From: Hymenoscyphus infarciens
Lineage: Eukaryota > Ascomycota > Leotiomycetes > Helotiales > Helotiaceae
Assembly (NCBI GenBank): GCA_001414345.1
Contig: LLCB01000041.1
Coordinates: 1-64,000 of the forward strand
Length of the DNA stretch: 64,000 nt
Reading direction: 5' to 3'
Shown here: positions 1-12,085 of the stretch, one piece after another
Layout: each line of letters begins with the position of its first letter
Numbering within the stretch: position 1 is the first letter of the stretch
Notes under the pieces: generated by a model
What the model was told of the DNA's origin: nothing
Seen by the model: the letters and a program-made list of their open reading frames with translations, nothing else
Databases searched by the model: none
Translations under genes and position numbers: made by a program

Positions 1-3000
1 AATAGGTAATAGAGTATTATATAATCTAGTAGAGTAAGTATACTCTATTATAGGTATTATTAATTTTAGATAAGTAATACTAGATATTATAACTAGTAGA
101 GTTAGTCTTTAGACTTCTAGGTAATAGGAGTTTTAGATATTAAGTATTAATATTTATAAAGTTAAAGAAGAGTTCTTTTAAGAGAGTAATAGCTTTTAAC
201 TTCTTAAGAGTTATACCTAAGACGATTTTAGTATTTAATATTTTTTAAGTAGAGTAAGTATTTAAAGAGATAATTTATAGATAATAGAGAGAGTTAATTA
301 TAAGATATTTTAGGTGTTAGATATATATAGGTAGTTAGTATAGTAGCTAGAGTACTAGGTAGCTAACTATATAATACGAATTATTAGTCTTAGTAATATA
401 ATCTTCTCTTATAATTTATATTATATAGTTATATAACTTTTAAAAACTATAATAAAAAACGTTTTTTAAGTACTAGGTCTATTCTTTAGTATCTAAAGGT
501 ATAATAGTACGAATATAAAGAGTATATTATATAACTTTTCTTTATTTTCTTTAAAGTATTAGATATAGCTCTATAGTATTTTAAGCGAGTATAGGGTAAT
601 AGTAGTACCCTGCTAAGCTTTTAAACACCCCTCTTCTTAATACTTATTAAGAATTAGAACTTCTTAAAAGCATTCCTAAGAAGGGGTTTTATAAGTCCGT
701 CTACTACTTACTCTTTTATACTAATAAATATAAGGTTTATATATCCTTTAACTTATACTTCTCTAACCTTAGCGTCTTAGGTAGCGATATACTTAGTGTG
801 GTTATAATAGATAAGGTTTTTTATAAGTGCTATAGCTCCTTAATTATTATAGAGGATTACTATAGTAACCCTTAGTTTAGTCTCTAGAATAAGCTAGTCT
901 AGAAGACGTTATAGCTAAATAGCTTTATTTATAGTATTTATCTCCCTCTTAAGTTCTACTTTATATAAGAATAGTAAAACTATAGCCTATCTTTTAGATA
1001 ACTATAAGATAGTACTACTATTAATATTAAAGAGGTATTTAGAAGTAGATTATCTAGTTTTATAATATCTAGCCTAGTTAGTATCTAAATAGCTTATAAG
1101 TCTCTTAAGCTTACCTTAAAATACTAAGTTATAGTTTATAGTACTTTTAAGATAATATATGATTTATTTTACTATTATCTAATATTTATTAGTTAAATTA
1201 AATAAGAATCTACTTATAATAGACATAGAGTAGGTAATATCTAGTTAAGTACTAAGTATAGTATATATAAGAGAACTAATAGCTAATTAGTATTATTATC
1301 TAAAAGGTTTAGAGCTTTTATAGTCTTTAGAAGTAGCTATAAGGTAATTATTAGCCTCTATTAGTATATAATATATCTTTATATTAAATATGTTAAAATC
1401 TCATAGTATTTTCTTAATATAAGCTTATTATCCTAAGTAAAATATTTAACGTTCTCTATCTTAAGTTACTATTATACCTAAATAGTAGACTACTAAACTA
1501 AGATCTAATATTTTAAAGCAAGTGTTTAATACCTTTTTCACTTTATTAATTTCTTATATTAATCCCCTAATAATAAGAAAATTATTAATATAAACTATAA
1601 TAATAATATCTTTATAATAGAAGATACTAGTATCTATATTAAAAGGTTTAAAACCTAAGGTTTTTAAGAAACTATAGAGAGTATTATACTAGACTTTAGA
1701 TACTTACTTTAAACTATAGAGTACCTTTTTAAGTTTATAGACTTTTATACTATCCTCTCTACTATTAGGAAACTCTATATAGACTTCTTCTTTAATATCT
1801 TTATATAAGAATATAGTTTTTATATCTATTTACTTAATCTCTTAGTTTAAGATAGTAGTGATTATAAATATAAGTTTATAGCTTATAAGCTTTATAATAG
1901 TAGTAAAAGTTTTATTAAAGTTAATACCTTCTTCTTATTTAAAGCTATAAACTACCTAGTAAGCCTTATACTAAATAATCTAGCCTTTATTATCTATCTT
2001 AAGTTTATAGACCTATCTATCTATAAGGACTCTTTAGTTTATAGGTCTCTTAACCTCCTCCTAGGTACTATTTTCCTTAATAGAATCAATCTCCTTATTT
2101 TTAGCTTCTATCTACTTTTAGGCTTTAGTATATATATAGGCCTATTTATAGGTTTAGAGCTTAAAAACGTTATTTTATACCTAGGCTAGTAGTACTACTA
2201 TAAAGTAGGTCTTATTAATTAGTTAATAGATAAGAGTAAATAGTAGTAGGTTAGATAGGAGTACTAGTTAAAGGCTATAGTTGTCTATATAGTCTGCTAT
2301 ATTATCTAGTAAGGTTTTTAGACTACTAAGATTAGAGCTATTATCGTCTATAAGAGGTTATAACTTTTAACGTGTTTATAACCTTAATACTCTTATAGTA
2401 GTAGGTATAGCTAGATTATAGTATATAACGATTATAAGCTTTAGTAGTAATAGTAGAGTAAGTAGAGGTATTACTTCTTTGTTTTAACAAAGTATTAGAA
2501 TGTCGTTTTCTAAATTATTAGATAGCTTTATAAATCTAGAGTCTTCGAGCTTAGGTAAAGGTAGTAAGTAGCCTAGCCTTAGGTATACTTATGGTTTCTT
2601 TATTTAACCTCTTTCTCTTAGAGATATAGGTCTTTAATCTTTTATCTCCTACTAGCGTGTCTTACTAGTAGTCTATAACTTATGTTTATAAGACTCCTTA
2701 ATTAGCTTTATAACTACTTTAGTAGTATCTATAGTAGCTCTTTTAATTTTAAATATAGGATTAGCTTTAAGGTTCTTACTTCGTTATTAATTAGGATTCG
2801 CTTTATTAAGTTATTAGTCTAGAGTAATCTTAGAGGTAGAGACTTTAGATACTAGTTCTTTCTCTTATAGGTCAACTTATATTTTATTAATATAAATATT
2901 ATTAGCTTAAACGATTTTCTTATTAGTAGTCTAGATCTACTTAATATAATCTCCTTTATAGCTTATTAGGTGTCTAGAAAAGGTTTAAGCCTTTTTAAGC

Positions 3001-6000
3001 TTACTCTTTTTAAGCTTATTTTTAAGAACTATATACTATAACTCTATAATTCTTAAATAATTAATATAAGAGTATAAGCTAGTAATAGCCTTAAAGGGGG
3101 AAATTTTAGTAGCTATATAAATACGTTTTTAGTAAAGATAGATAAAGGTTTATAATAATTTAAGCTAAAGGTAGTTAGTATAAAAGTTAAGATAGTACCT
3201 TCTTATTATCTCTACTATTTATTATAAGGTTTAGCCTAGATGTTTAGTAGCTTTATTTATCTTAGAATTATTTAGGATTATAGTTTTAAATATAATACCT
3301 TCTTTCTTAAGATATTTATTAAGAGTAGTACTAATATATTTACCTCTATTATTACTATAAATATAATAGATCTATTATTTAGAGCACTTATAGGTAGCTT
3401 TATATTCCTTAAAACGGGCTAATATATTGCTTTTGTGTTTTATACTATAGGCTTTTATATCTTTTATTTTATTATAGTAAAAGTATACCTAGTATTAAAA
3501 ACTAAACAGTCTAGGTTTTAGAGGTCCTATAACGTCTATATATACTAATTCTATAGAGTAACGTTTAGGCTCTATATAGCTTAAATAAGGAACTGATTTC
3601 ATATACTCTTCTATATAGATAGTATAGGTATAGCCTTTTATATATATCTTTTTATCTATACTATAAGATCTTTTATAAAGTGTCTTAATTACTTTATTAC
3701 TTATATATTCTAAGCGAGTATACTAAGTTATATTTACTAGCTTATTAGTATAGGTAATCTAGGCTTTAGCTAATATTTTAGAGTATAGGCGAGGGCGTAG
3801 TAAGAGCTTATATTAGCTTAGGAGTACTAGAAGTCCTTTATGCCTTATAGGCTGAATTATAGTACTAGGAAGAGTTCCTAGTATTAATATCTAGAGGTTA
3901 CTTTTAATAGTAAGTTTATAGACGTATAGGGTTTTAGTATTTAGTAGAGTTTAAATATACTTATATGTTTTTTATAAGTCTATCTAGAGTCTTTTATTTA
4001 GTAGCTATAAAAAAGAAAGAAGATTAGCTCTTAGAGTAGGGTAGTAGAGTATATTAGAGAGTAGTAGTATCTATAGTCTAGTTTCTATTTCTATAACTAA
4101 CTTTACTATTCTTTTAGAGATAATAGGTAATTATATTCTACTAATACTTACTACTACTTATAGTTTATTAGAGTTTAGAAGCCTTAGATTTATAAAGAGT
4201 AACTTCTAGTAATAGATAGATTTAGAGTATCTACTATTAATAATCTATCTTTATAATAAGGATTTAGACGTTAAGGCTCTTAGTGCTTTAAGATTTAGTA
4301 TAAGATATATTATCTAGGCTTAATAAGGGATAGAGTAGTAGTTAGCTTTATTATTTTAGTTAATAACTAATAGTCTTATAAATACTATAGTAGTAGTCTT
4401 AGTATTCTCATCTTTTAACTTCTTTTTCTAATCCTAGGTATTACCTTAGAAGTAAAGACGCTTCTTATATTTAGTAGCTTTTATAACTACTTTATTAGCT
4501 ATTCACTTATTATAAGCTAGCTTTAGATAAGGATGTTTCTTAATATAGTTTACTTCTAGATAATACATTTTACTATAATATATATATTTTAGTATTTTAT
4601 TAGTTCTAGATTATTTATAAGTAAGTATACCTATTATTATATTATTAGTATCTGTAGTTATATACTATTCCTCTTTTTAGACTACTACTATAAGTTTACT
4701 AATAAGTATAATATAGCTAGTATTATTAATATAGTTATAAGTCTAGACCTAATATCTTTTAAAGATATTATATACTAGAATAAGGCTAAATATATAGAGT
4801 TAGCTAAACTAAGGATTCTTAAGTTTAGTATCTAGTAAGATAAGTAAGAGCTTATAATCAATCTAGAGGAACTAAGAGTTATACTCTTAAATAGAGGTAA
4901 AGACGTTAAGCTATAAAGATAAGAGTTCGCTTATAAGTCGATTAAATTATACTAATCTTTTAAGATAAAATCTATTCTTAAGTTTTATAAGAAGTTATAA
5001 GACATTATTACTATTATTCTTAATATAGTTCTTAGCTAGAAAGCTATACTTACTACGTATTATATAGGATCTAATATCTAAGAATTTAACCTATTCTTTA
5101 TCCTCCTTTCTATATTCTTTCTTCTTAGCTACTATTAGCTCTAAGATAGTAGCTTATCTAGGACCTATAACTTATACTACTAAGAAGGTATCTAGTTACT
5201 ACTTCTTATAGGTAATAAGCTACTTATAGTAGTAGTCTTTAATATAGAGGCTATTAATAACTCGTCTTTCTTATTTAGTCTAGTTAGCTTTATTAAGCTC
5301 TTAGATATTATTCTAAGTTTAATTTTTAGTAGATATAATTAAAAAGAGCTAGATAGGCTAGGAGTAGAGGAGGTAAGAGTAATAGATGAAGGTTCTTTAG
5401 TATAGAGTCTAAAGATATTTATAAGGCTTAGAGAAGAAAGGAGTTTATTTTCTAATAAGGATAATTTAATAGTATTAGAGCTAGTATTAGTTTCAGATTC
5501 GGTTTTAGATTTAGATTCTAGATTAGAGGGTATATAGTTAGAGTCTTTAAGTAAGTTATCTTTATAAAAGTATTTAAGATAAGTTTAAAGAAGAGTTTAA
5601 GTATAATAGAGAAAAAGATTAAGTCTAAAGTATAATATAAGTAAGTACTATCTTATCTTCTTTATTATTTAATAGGCTAGGAAGCGCCTTCTTAAAGCTA
5701 CTCCTAGCCTTTCTTAACTTATCTTAAATTAGCTTTTAATAATCTTCTAAGACCTTATTTCTTCTAATATATTTATTTCGAAATTTTCGCTTATATTAAT
5801 ATAATTTTATAAGCTATCTAGGCAGTATATTAAGAGGTTAGTGTTTTTAACTTCTTTAAGATTGCTAAGTTTTTTACTACTAGAGAGCTATATAAGCTAG
5901 GTTTAAAAGTTAACCTAGTATTTTAGTATTTAAATATCTTAGTATTTCATTATAATATATATTAAGATAAATTAGGAGTAGTAATACTAGGTATAATAGA

Positions 6001-6240
6001 CATAAGAGATCCTATTTTTAAATTATAATAACTCGTATATCTATTAGTAGAACACGCTTATACTAGATTAAGAAATTATTTAGAGACTTAGTAGTAATTT
6101 AATTAATAAGTCTAGAGTAGAATTCTAAGCTTATAACCTATTAAAAGGATAGTATAAGGTTTAATATAATTATATTACTTGAGTAATTCCAGAGGGGAAT
6201 TGCTCTCTACTTATATATAAGAGGGTTTGGGAAGACCCAC
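1..6240. repeat. AT-rich, RIP-like repeat island
   Basis: The sequence is very AT-rich and dominated by TA, TAG and TAA words, with no plausible gene. Composition changes abruptly to normal gene-like sequence near 6200-6250. The Copia remnant occupies 700-3600. The stretches 1-700 and 3600-6240 look the same in composition but contain nothing I could assign; they may be gag, LTR or other element remains. The basis is visible composition; the RIP explanation is inferred. Confidence 0.75.
700..3600 (-). mobile_element. Degenerate Ty1/Copia retrotransposon (integrase, reverse transcriptase, RNase H remnants)
   Basis: Reading the minus strand through its stop codons recovers Copia pol in the correct order. 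Integrase lies at about 3560-3230 (motif SNNRGKYIST, the relic of the SDNGGEY block). Reverse transcriptase lies at about 2060-1620 (EEGINFNKTF, then IDIKTIFLYKDIKEEVYIEF and YKLKKVLYSLK). RNase H lies at about 1090-730 (STSKYLF, NNxGAIALIKN, HTKYIAT). Many Gln and Trp positions of the family read TAA or TAG, as RIP would produce. No reading frame is open, so the copy is dead. I could not define the LTRs. A gag part would be expected above 3600, but I did not recognise it there. Confidence 0.85.
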
Positions 6241-6287
6241 ATCACGTGACAGGTACGGATGTTCAACACATTTATAGTTCTTTATTT

Positions 6288-7704
6288 TCAAACCTCCACC
6301 AAAGCCCTAGACCCAGAAAGTAATAAATCGACATCATCCCACCTCCCGTCCCTCAACGGGTCCAAATCCCTAAGTTTCAATAACCACAATCTACAATCTT
6401 CCCTCTCGTCTTTATCCAGTTCTCGGATCTCCATCTGACTCAATGACATGGTATACTCAATCAAAGCATCATAAATCCATTTGCAATCCTCGGCATCCTC
6501 GAGCATTTCTTTGAGTATAAACAGTTGGCGTGTTACGTATTGAATGCGATCTTCTTGTGTAAAATTTGGTGTTATTGTGGCGTGTCCAACACTATCTGTT
6601 AATGTGGTCATCAAAAATTGGTAGTAGAACCAGACGGATTGAGCGTAGGGGAAGGCGTCTGTGTACATGGCTGAGATAATTATGTCGAATTCTGGATATT
6701 TTGTTAGCCTTGGCATCTCGATGCGCAGGGTATCAAGTGTGGCGTTTTACCATCATCCAAGAATTGGCGTCGCCCAGCATCATCCGTTCCACGCTCATTT
6801 AGCAACTTTGGTATTAGTTTACTACGTCTGTGCCAAGCTGAGAAGTTGGAAAGTCCATCCTGGCCGTGGATGACTTTGGTTGTATACTCGAACTCTGACT
6901 CCACCATACTTTTGCCCTGTAAGTGTTGGCTCTCCAGCTCGTCCACGACAATCCTTCGATACCGCCATCCGTGGAAATTCCGGCTATCTTTCACCAACAT
7001 TTTCCCGACAAGGTTCAACTCTTGGCTCCATAACTCTCTAGCTATACTTGGTTCCAGTCTTGCATTTGCTTCTTGCAGCAACCATAACCGGTAATTCCAC
7101 AGCCAATAACATTTCGGATATCCAACCATTATCGGGAACAAAAATTCCAGATCCGCCCTAATCAAGTCAAGAGTTGTACCATTCTTCCCATGATTCTGGG
7201 AGTTGGGGTTGGGTAGGGCTGCCAGATTCGACGCCTCGGAAGAGGTAGTAAAGGAATCTGAGGGTTGCGTGGAAGAGAGTGGTGTAATGTCGGTTGGCGA
7301 AGTATTCGGCGATGCCTTCGAGGGCGATGATGAATCCGAAGATTTGGAGAATAACCCGTAGATTAGTAAACGCCGGCGGACGTTCCATATTGTGTAGTAT
7401 TCCGGGTTTGCTTTGAGGAGTTTGGATGTGAGATTGAGGACTTCGAGTGTATATTGGCGCTCTGCGACCTGTGAGGGGTTAGCATAAGGACAGCAAAGAG
7501 CCAAAGAGACGGTAAGTAGTGGATGTGCTCGCCTTAGTCCGGATGAGGTCTTCCAGGTCGCTATATTCCTGGATTTTCCGCTGGTCCTCTTGTAGTTGCT
7601 CCTCCGTCCTCTGCACACTCGTTGCGGGGCGCGCAATCCCATGCTATGTTGGCATTAGCCCATGAGGCGGATGGACAGCGGCGAGAGCAGCGTACGCTTG
7701 CCAT
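6288..7704 (-). CDS. bet4: Rab geranylgeranyltransferase (type II) alpha subunit, Bet4
   Basis: Alpha subunit of the cytosolic enzyme that attaches geranylgeranyl groups to C-terminal cysteines of Rab GTPases, with Bet2 and the Rab escort protein. Exons run 7704-7696, 7643-7533, 7468-6751 and 6691-6288, giving 413 residues. The first exon is only 9 nt and splicing yields the fungal start MASHGIAR. Five PFTA-type repeats are visible, around NPEYYTIWNVRR, YPKCYWLWNYR, DSRNFHGWRYRR, NLSNFSAWHRR and QSVWFYYQ. The second intron (7532-7469) uses a GC donor; the only nearby GT donor gives a 42-nt intron and the wrong frame. The other introns have GT donors and CTAAC/CTAAT branch sites. The gene diverges from the ama1-like gene. 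Family identity is firm; exon 1 is inferred from frame and from the family N-terminus. Confidence 0.9.
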
Positions 7705-7723
7705 TGTTCGCGGCTTACCTGCG

Positions 7724-8016
7724 GAAAGAAGAGGCTACCTAATAACTGTGACGATGAGACTATTCGGAGCCAGAGCTGGGGAGGTGAGGCAACGATGTTC
7801 TCATAGATGTAGTGGTGGGAGAAAGAGGCTACCTTACCTAAAAGGTAGGTAGCTGTGACGACGGAACGAGACTATTCGGAGCCAGAGCTGGGTAGGTGAG
7901 GCTACGATGTTCTCATAGATGTAGTACCTAGGTAGTGGGAGAAAGAGGCTACCTAATAGCTGTGACGATGAGACTATTCGGAGCCAGAGCTAGGTAGGCG
8001 AGGCTACCATGTCAGG
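7724..8016. repeat. Three-copy imperfect tandem repeat in the bet4/ama1 divergent promoter
   Basis: Three imperfect copies begin at about 7724, 7821 and 7941, each with a GAAAGAGGCTACCT-like start followed by GACTATTCGGAGCCAGAGCT. Spacings are about 97 and 120 bp, and the third copy is shorter. The copies differ by small insertions such as extra GGTAGGTA and by substitutions. They sit within 20 bp of the inferred bet4 start codon, so they overlap its 5' UTR or core promoter. Confidence 0.85.
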
Positions 8017-8799
8017 TTCTTATCGATGTGGCGGATGTGGCGGATGTGGTGAAAGCGGTGAAAGAGGGGAGGGAAAGAGCGAGTCAGGTTTTTGCCAAGA
8101 GGCCCCCAACTGATGTCATGCAGAGCTGCCGCTGTCAACCCGGAAGCTCGACATCTCGTCTCTCCTCGTCTCTCCTACCTTCGGTCCTCCTACTCTAGAT
8201 CTACCTTCTCACACATCCACATCCATCAATCTTCGGATGAATGGTCTCCCACCCATTCACGCCGTGTACTATACCACACTACACCACACTACACCACACT
8301 GTATAATTAATGACTGATCATAGTCATCCCGTCCCAGCATTACATTATTGCGCAGAACAGACTCAAATCAATATTCATCGCCTGCGCTTCCAGGTGCTAC
8401 TACGTATACCGCACCGCCATCACTCCCACTCCCACTCCCACCACCAAACACCAAACTCCAAACACCAAACACCAAAATCAAACGACAAACCAAACGCCAG
8501 CAGCTTCCATTGACAGTTGCCGTGACCGTGACCGTGACACTCCTCGTCTTTTCGATAACACGACCCGTGGGACCAGGGCACCCAGGATACTGATACTCCC
8601 TACTTCTTCTATTTCTACATTCAGCGAACTTTCTCTTCTTCTCTTTTACTCTCCACTCCCTCGCTCATTTCTTCGTCTTTTCCATCATTTCTACTTCCAT
8701 TCGTTTTTCCGCCGAGAGAGAAGAGCCGGTAGTCACCATTTCTCGTCGTGGGCTATCAGCAGCCTCCTCGGGCAGCCACCGCTCGTTTTCCCTACCAGC
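8017..8799. other. Upstream region of the ama1-like gene, no gene seen
   Basis: The stretch holds simple-sequence tracts: a GGCGGATGT run near 8031-8055, CACTACACCA copies near 8276-8300, CCACTCCCACTCC-type runs near 8425-8480 and GTGACC copies near 8520-8540. Pyrimidine-rich sequence at 8600-8700 resembles a fungal promoter and 5' leader. Short open frames here are low complexity and I do not call them. Confidence 0.5.
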
Positions 8800-11538
8800 A
8801 TGTCAGATTTCATGCTCAACGTCGCTTGTTATACTCCACGGAGCCCTGCCGACTCTGGTTATGACTCCGCTTCACCCACAAGACCTCCCAGGAGACTTGC
8901 GGCACTGACTCCAGAAAGTCCCGAGGACCTGGGCTATACTTCCAATGCGAGCTCACCAACAAGAATTGTGCTAGGAAAGCGTCGGAAGAACAACAACTCC
9001 TACCACACGGGTGAGTTCTCCATGCGAAGCATACACCAGGTTCATCTGTTGACCACCTCTTCAGCGGCCTTGAGCATTTTCCAGGATGACTTCCACTCAA
9101 GCTTCGTCAAGCAAAGATACGACGGCCCTGCAGATGACTCTCAAATCCCCATAGCTGCAACTCTGCCACGCACCAAGACCCGATCAGCGTTTCGTCGTCG
9201 GCCCCAACTAAGCACGTATGACTCTACCACCTCGCAGAAGTCGACGGGATCTATCCGAAGCCCAGACCGTTTTCTCCCTACCCGTAGATCAGCATTGGAT
9301 TTTGCAACTCAATCTTTCCGAGCCAACAAAGATCCCAAAAGCCTGACCCTGGATGAGAAACTGGTCAGAAATAAGGAAGCCAGCTTTGATGCCTTCAATC
9401 CTCGTAGGAGCGTTACTTCCCCAATACCACTCGCCAATCGACCAACCGGCAGGCGTAATGTTTCTGCGAATCGAAGTGGTGGCGGTGGTGAGCTTCTATC
9501 TTCCTTCGTCGAGGGGATTTTGCTGATGCCTTTTTAGGTGCGAGCGTGCTCACATTTCACAGAGAGCCTACATCACCAAACGGCGAGCGACAGGTGAGTA
9601 AAAAGCTGGCATCCGGGAGTGATCATAAGAAATTTCACAAAATTGCATAGTAACCTTACTCCAATCTACATATACGTATATATATCGAAAGTGGCCCTTT
9701 CTTCGTTACGCCTCCTCTTCAAGGCTGCATGCCCAATGTATGCAACGAATACTGATTTTTGCAGGTGAGTGTCGGCACAGTATGGTCAGTTGGAGGTCTT
9801 GCGCCATTTACATCCGGAGTCTCAAATGGTCGAGGTCGCCTTCTAGGAAGTGGAACAAATGCACCTTTATACACTACCTCATTCTCTGCTGCTAAGCCAA
9901 AGGCCCAAGAAGACTCGGAAAAACATGAGGGGAGGTTGGCGGAGGCACTGGAATTGGATAGAGTATCCAGAGTGCTCGAATTCCGAGAACATACCTCGTC
10001 CCCTCAACGGCTATTAGCAAGTGCCCGAGCTGATTCCGGCGTGGAACTAAAAACTGTTTGGAAAGGTACCCAATGGATAATGAATAGCCAAGATCAAAGT
10101 GGGTAGCTTGTTCGGGATTATGTGCCAGAATTCAGTTAGCTGACTTGTGGTTGCAGAGACTCGTGTCACCCAAGAAGTTCGTACTCTCCCGATGGCACCT
10201 TTCAAGTAGGTTATGTTGGTACTTTACCTTCTCTCACAACTAATTGATGACAGAGTTCTCGATGCTCCAAATCTCCGAGACGATTTTTACTGTTCCGTTC
10301 TGGCATACTCCGCTACTTGTCATACGCTTGCCGTGGGTCTCGGGGCTCTTTTATATGCATGGTCTGAGATGCAAGGGGTTCATCTGTTGAATGGGGGCAC
10401 TGTCAACGGCTCATGGATCACTTCTCTCGCATTTTCCTCTTCTCAAGGATGCAAGTGTATTCTTGCCACCGGCCGGTCAGATGGTAGTTTGAGCCTCATG
10501 TCTTTATACGACAGCATGGTCCCTCGATTCGAGATACAACAGCCGTGCCCCGTAGCATGTGTTACATGGCGACCGACAGTGACAATGCGGGCCTCTCGAT
10601 GTCCAATGGCATCCGGTGGATTAGTCAAAACGGAGGATCTACTCGTTGGGGACGAAGTTGGAAATATTTACTATTATTCCGTTGAATGGCCTGAAAGTTG
10701 GGAGGTTTCTCGAACGGCATGGTCGGGATCGATGACCCTCATCGCCAAGATATCTATCCACACTCAGCAAATCTGCGGCCTCTCGTTCAATACCGATGGC
10801 AGTTTGTTTGCAACTGGGGGAAACGACAATATCTGCTGCCTGTTCCAATCCAACGTCGTTACGAACCCTCAGCATGCTAACGACCGGGATGGGCAAGAAG
10901 TGTTTACTGGTTCTGATGGAGTTCGCCGTGTTCATATTGTTGGGGGCCAAGTATCTGTCAGAGAAATCACTTCTGGCGCTGAAAAGCATCGATGGACTCA
11001 TGGGGCTGCAGTAAAGGCCATTGCATTCTGTCCTTGGAGGGAAGGGTTGGTTGCCACTGGAGGTGGTAGCAACGACAAATGCATACACTTCTTCCACACC
11101 TCATCGGGGGCCTGTCTCGCTACGATCAGTGTCGCAGCTCAAGTTACTTCTCTGATTTGGTCAATAACCCGGCGAGAAATTGCGGCGACATTTGGCTATG
11201 CACAACCGGACCATCCATATCGAATTGCAGTCTTCTCTTGGCCTGAATGTAAACAGGTAGCTGCCATTCCATGGGAGGGCGAACATCGAGCTTTGTATGC
11301 GATATCATACCCAGGTGGTCCGAATGAGAGCCAGACTAGCCGAGAAGGCGGTCGGGGGTTGAGTCGCACTGCTAAGGAGGGGTGTATTGTTGTTGCTTCT
11401 AGTGATGAGAGTGTTAAGTTTCATGAGGTTTGGACGGCTAGTCAGAAGGCTACGACGGGTGGGGAGGGGTTGCTTGGGGGGAGTGATATTCTTGAGTCTT
11501 TGGAGGGCATTGATAAGGAAGGGGAGGTTATTCGGTAG
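8800..11538 (+). CDS. ama1: Cdc20/Fizzy-family APC/C activator, Ama1-like (meiosis-type)
   Basis: WD40 co-activator of the anaphase-promoting complex. Exons 8800-9487, 9538-9593, 9765-10065, 10157-10205 and 10254-11538 give 792 residues in a continuous frame. Residues 156-162 read DRFLPTR, the C-box. The segment VSVGTVWSVGGLAP is of the Ama1/Mfr1 kind. The sequence LPMAPFKVLDAPNLRDDFY opens the WD40 propeller, which fills the C-terminal half. The last two residues are Ile-Arg, the IR tail that binds APC/C subunits. Assignment to Ama1 rather than Cdc20 or Cdh1 rests on the long disordered N-terminus and the linker motif and is less certain than the family call. A perfect GTGAGT donor at 9011 and acceptor ending 9064 bound 54 in-frame bases that could be a further intron. 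Confidence 0.85.
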
Positions 11539-12085
11539 TTGGAATGCTGAGGTGGTGTTTTGTGGTTGTAGTGTTGCAAGTGCTTGTTGCTTGGAAGTTT
11601 AGACTGGCTGATACCCCCCATGAAATGCAATAGATGAGTTACTATTCGCCATGGTATAGAACGGAAAACTAAGCGAGAAGGTACTGTTTTGCCCTTGGAA
11701 CCTCACGAGGAGCTATGATATCATGGCGTTCAACCAAGGAGATTCTAACCTTTTCTGGAAGTAGCCTCGCAGCTCTTGCTAACTGGTTCGTAGTGAGAAG
11801 CTGCTTGTCCTTGAGTTTCTATATATTAATCAAGGTGAGATTCTGGTGTATATTTATCCATTTGCGGGGGAGGAAAAATTTCATTTGATCACTGAACTCT
11901 TAAACGCATGGCTCTATGTAGTAACCGTAAGAGAAAATTTTATACTTGAAAAGAGTGGAGAATTTTGCTTGTTTGCGTTATTATGACAGCAGCAGCACTA
12001 GGAGATCTAGAAGAATGTTGATACAGTATTCAAGATTGCCACTAGCCACTAGAATACAGACCCGTCATACAGTAACAAGCTTTCC
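11539..12085. other. Convergent intergenic region, nothing recognised
   Basis: This lies between the 3' ends of the ama1-like gene (plus) and the acid phosphatase (minus) and should hold both 3' UTRs. I see no conserved coding frame, RNA gene or repeat. Confidence 0.5.
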
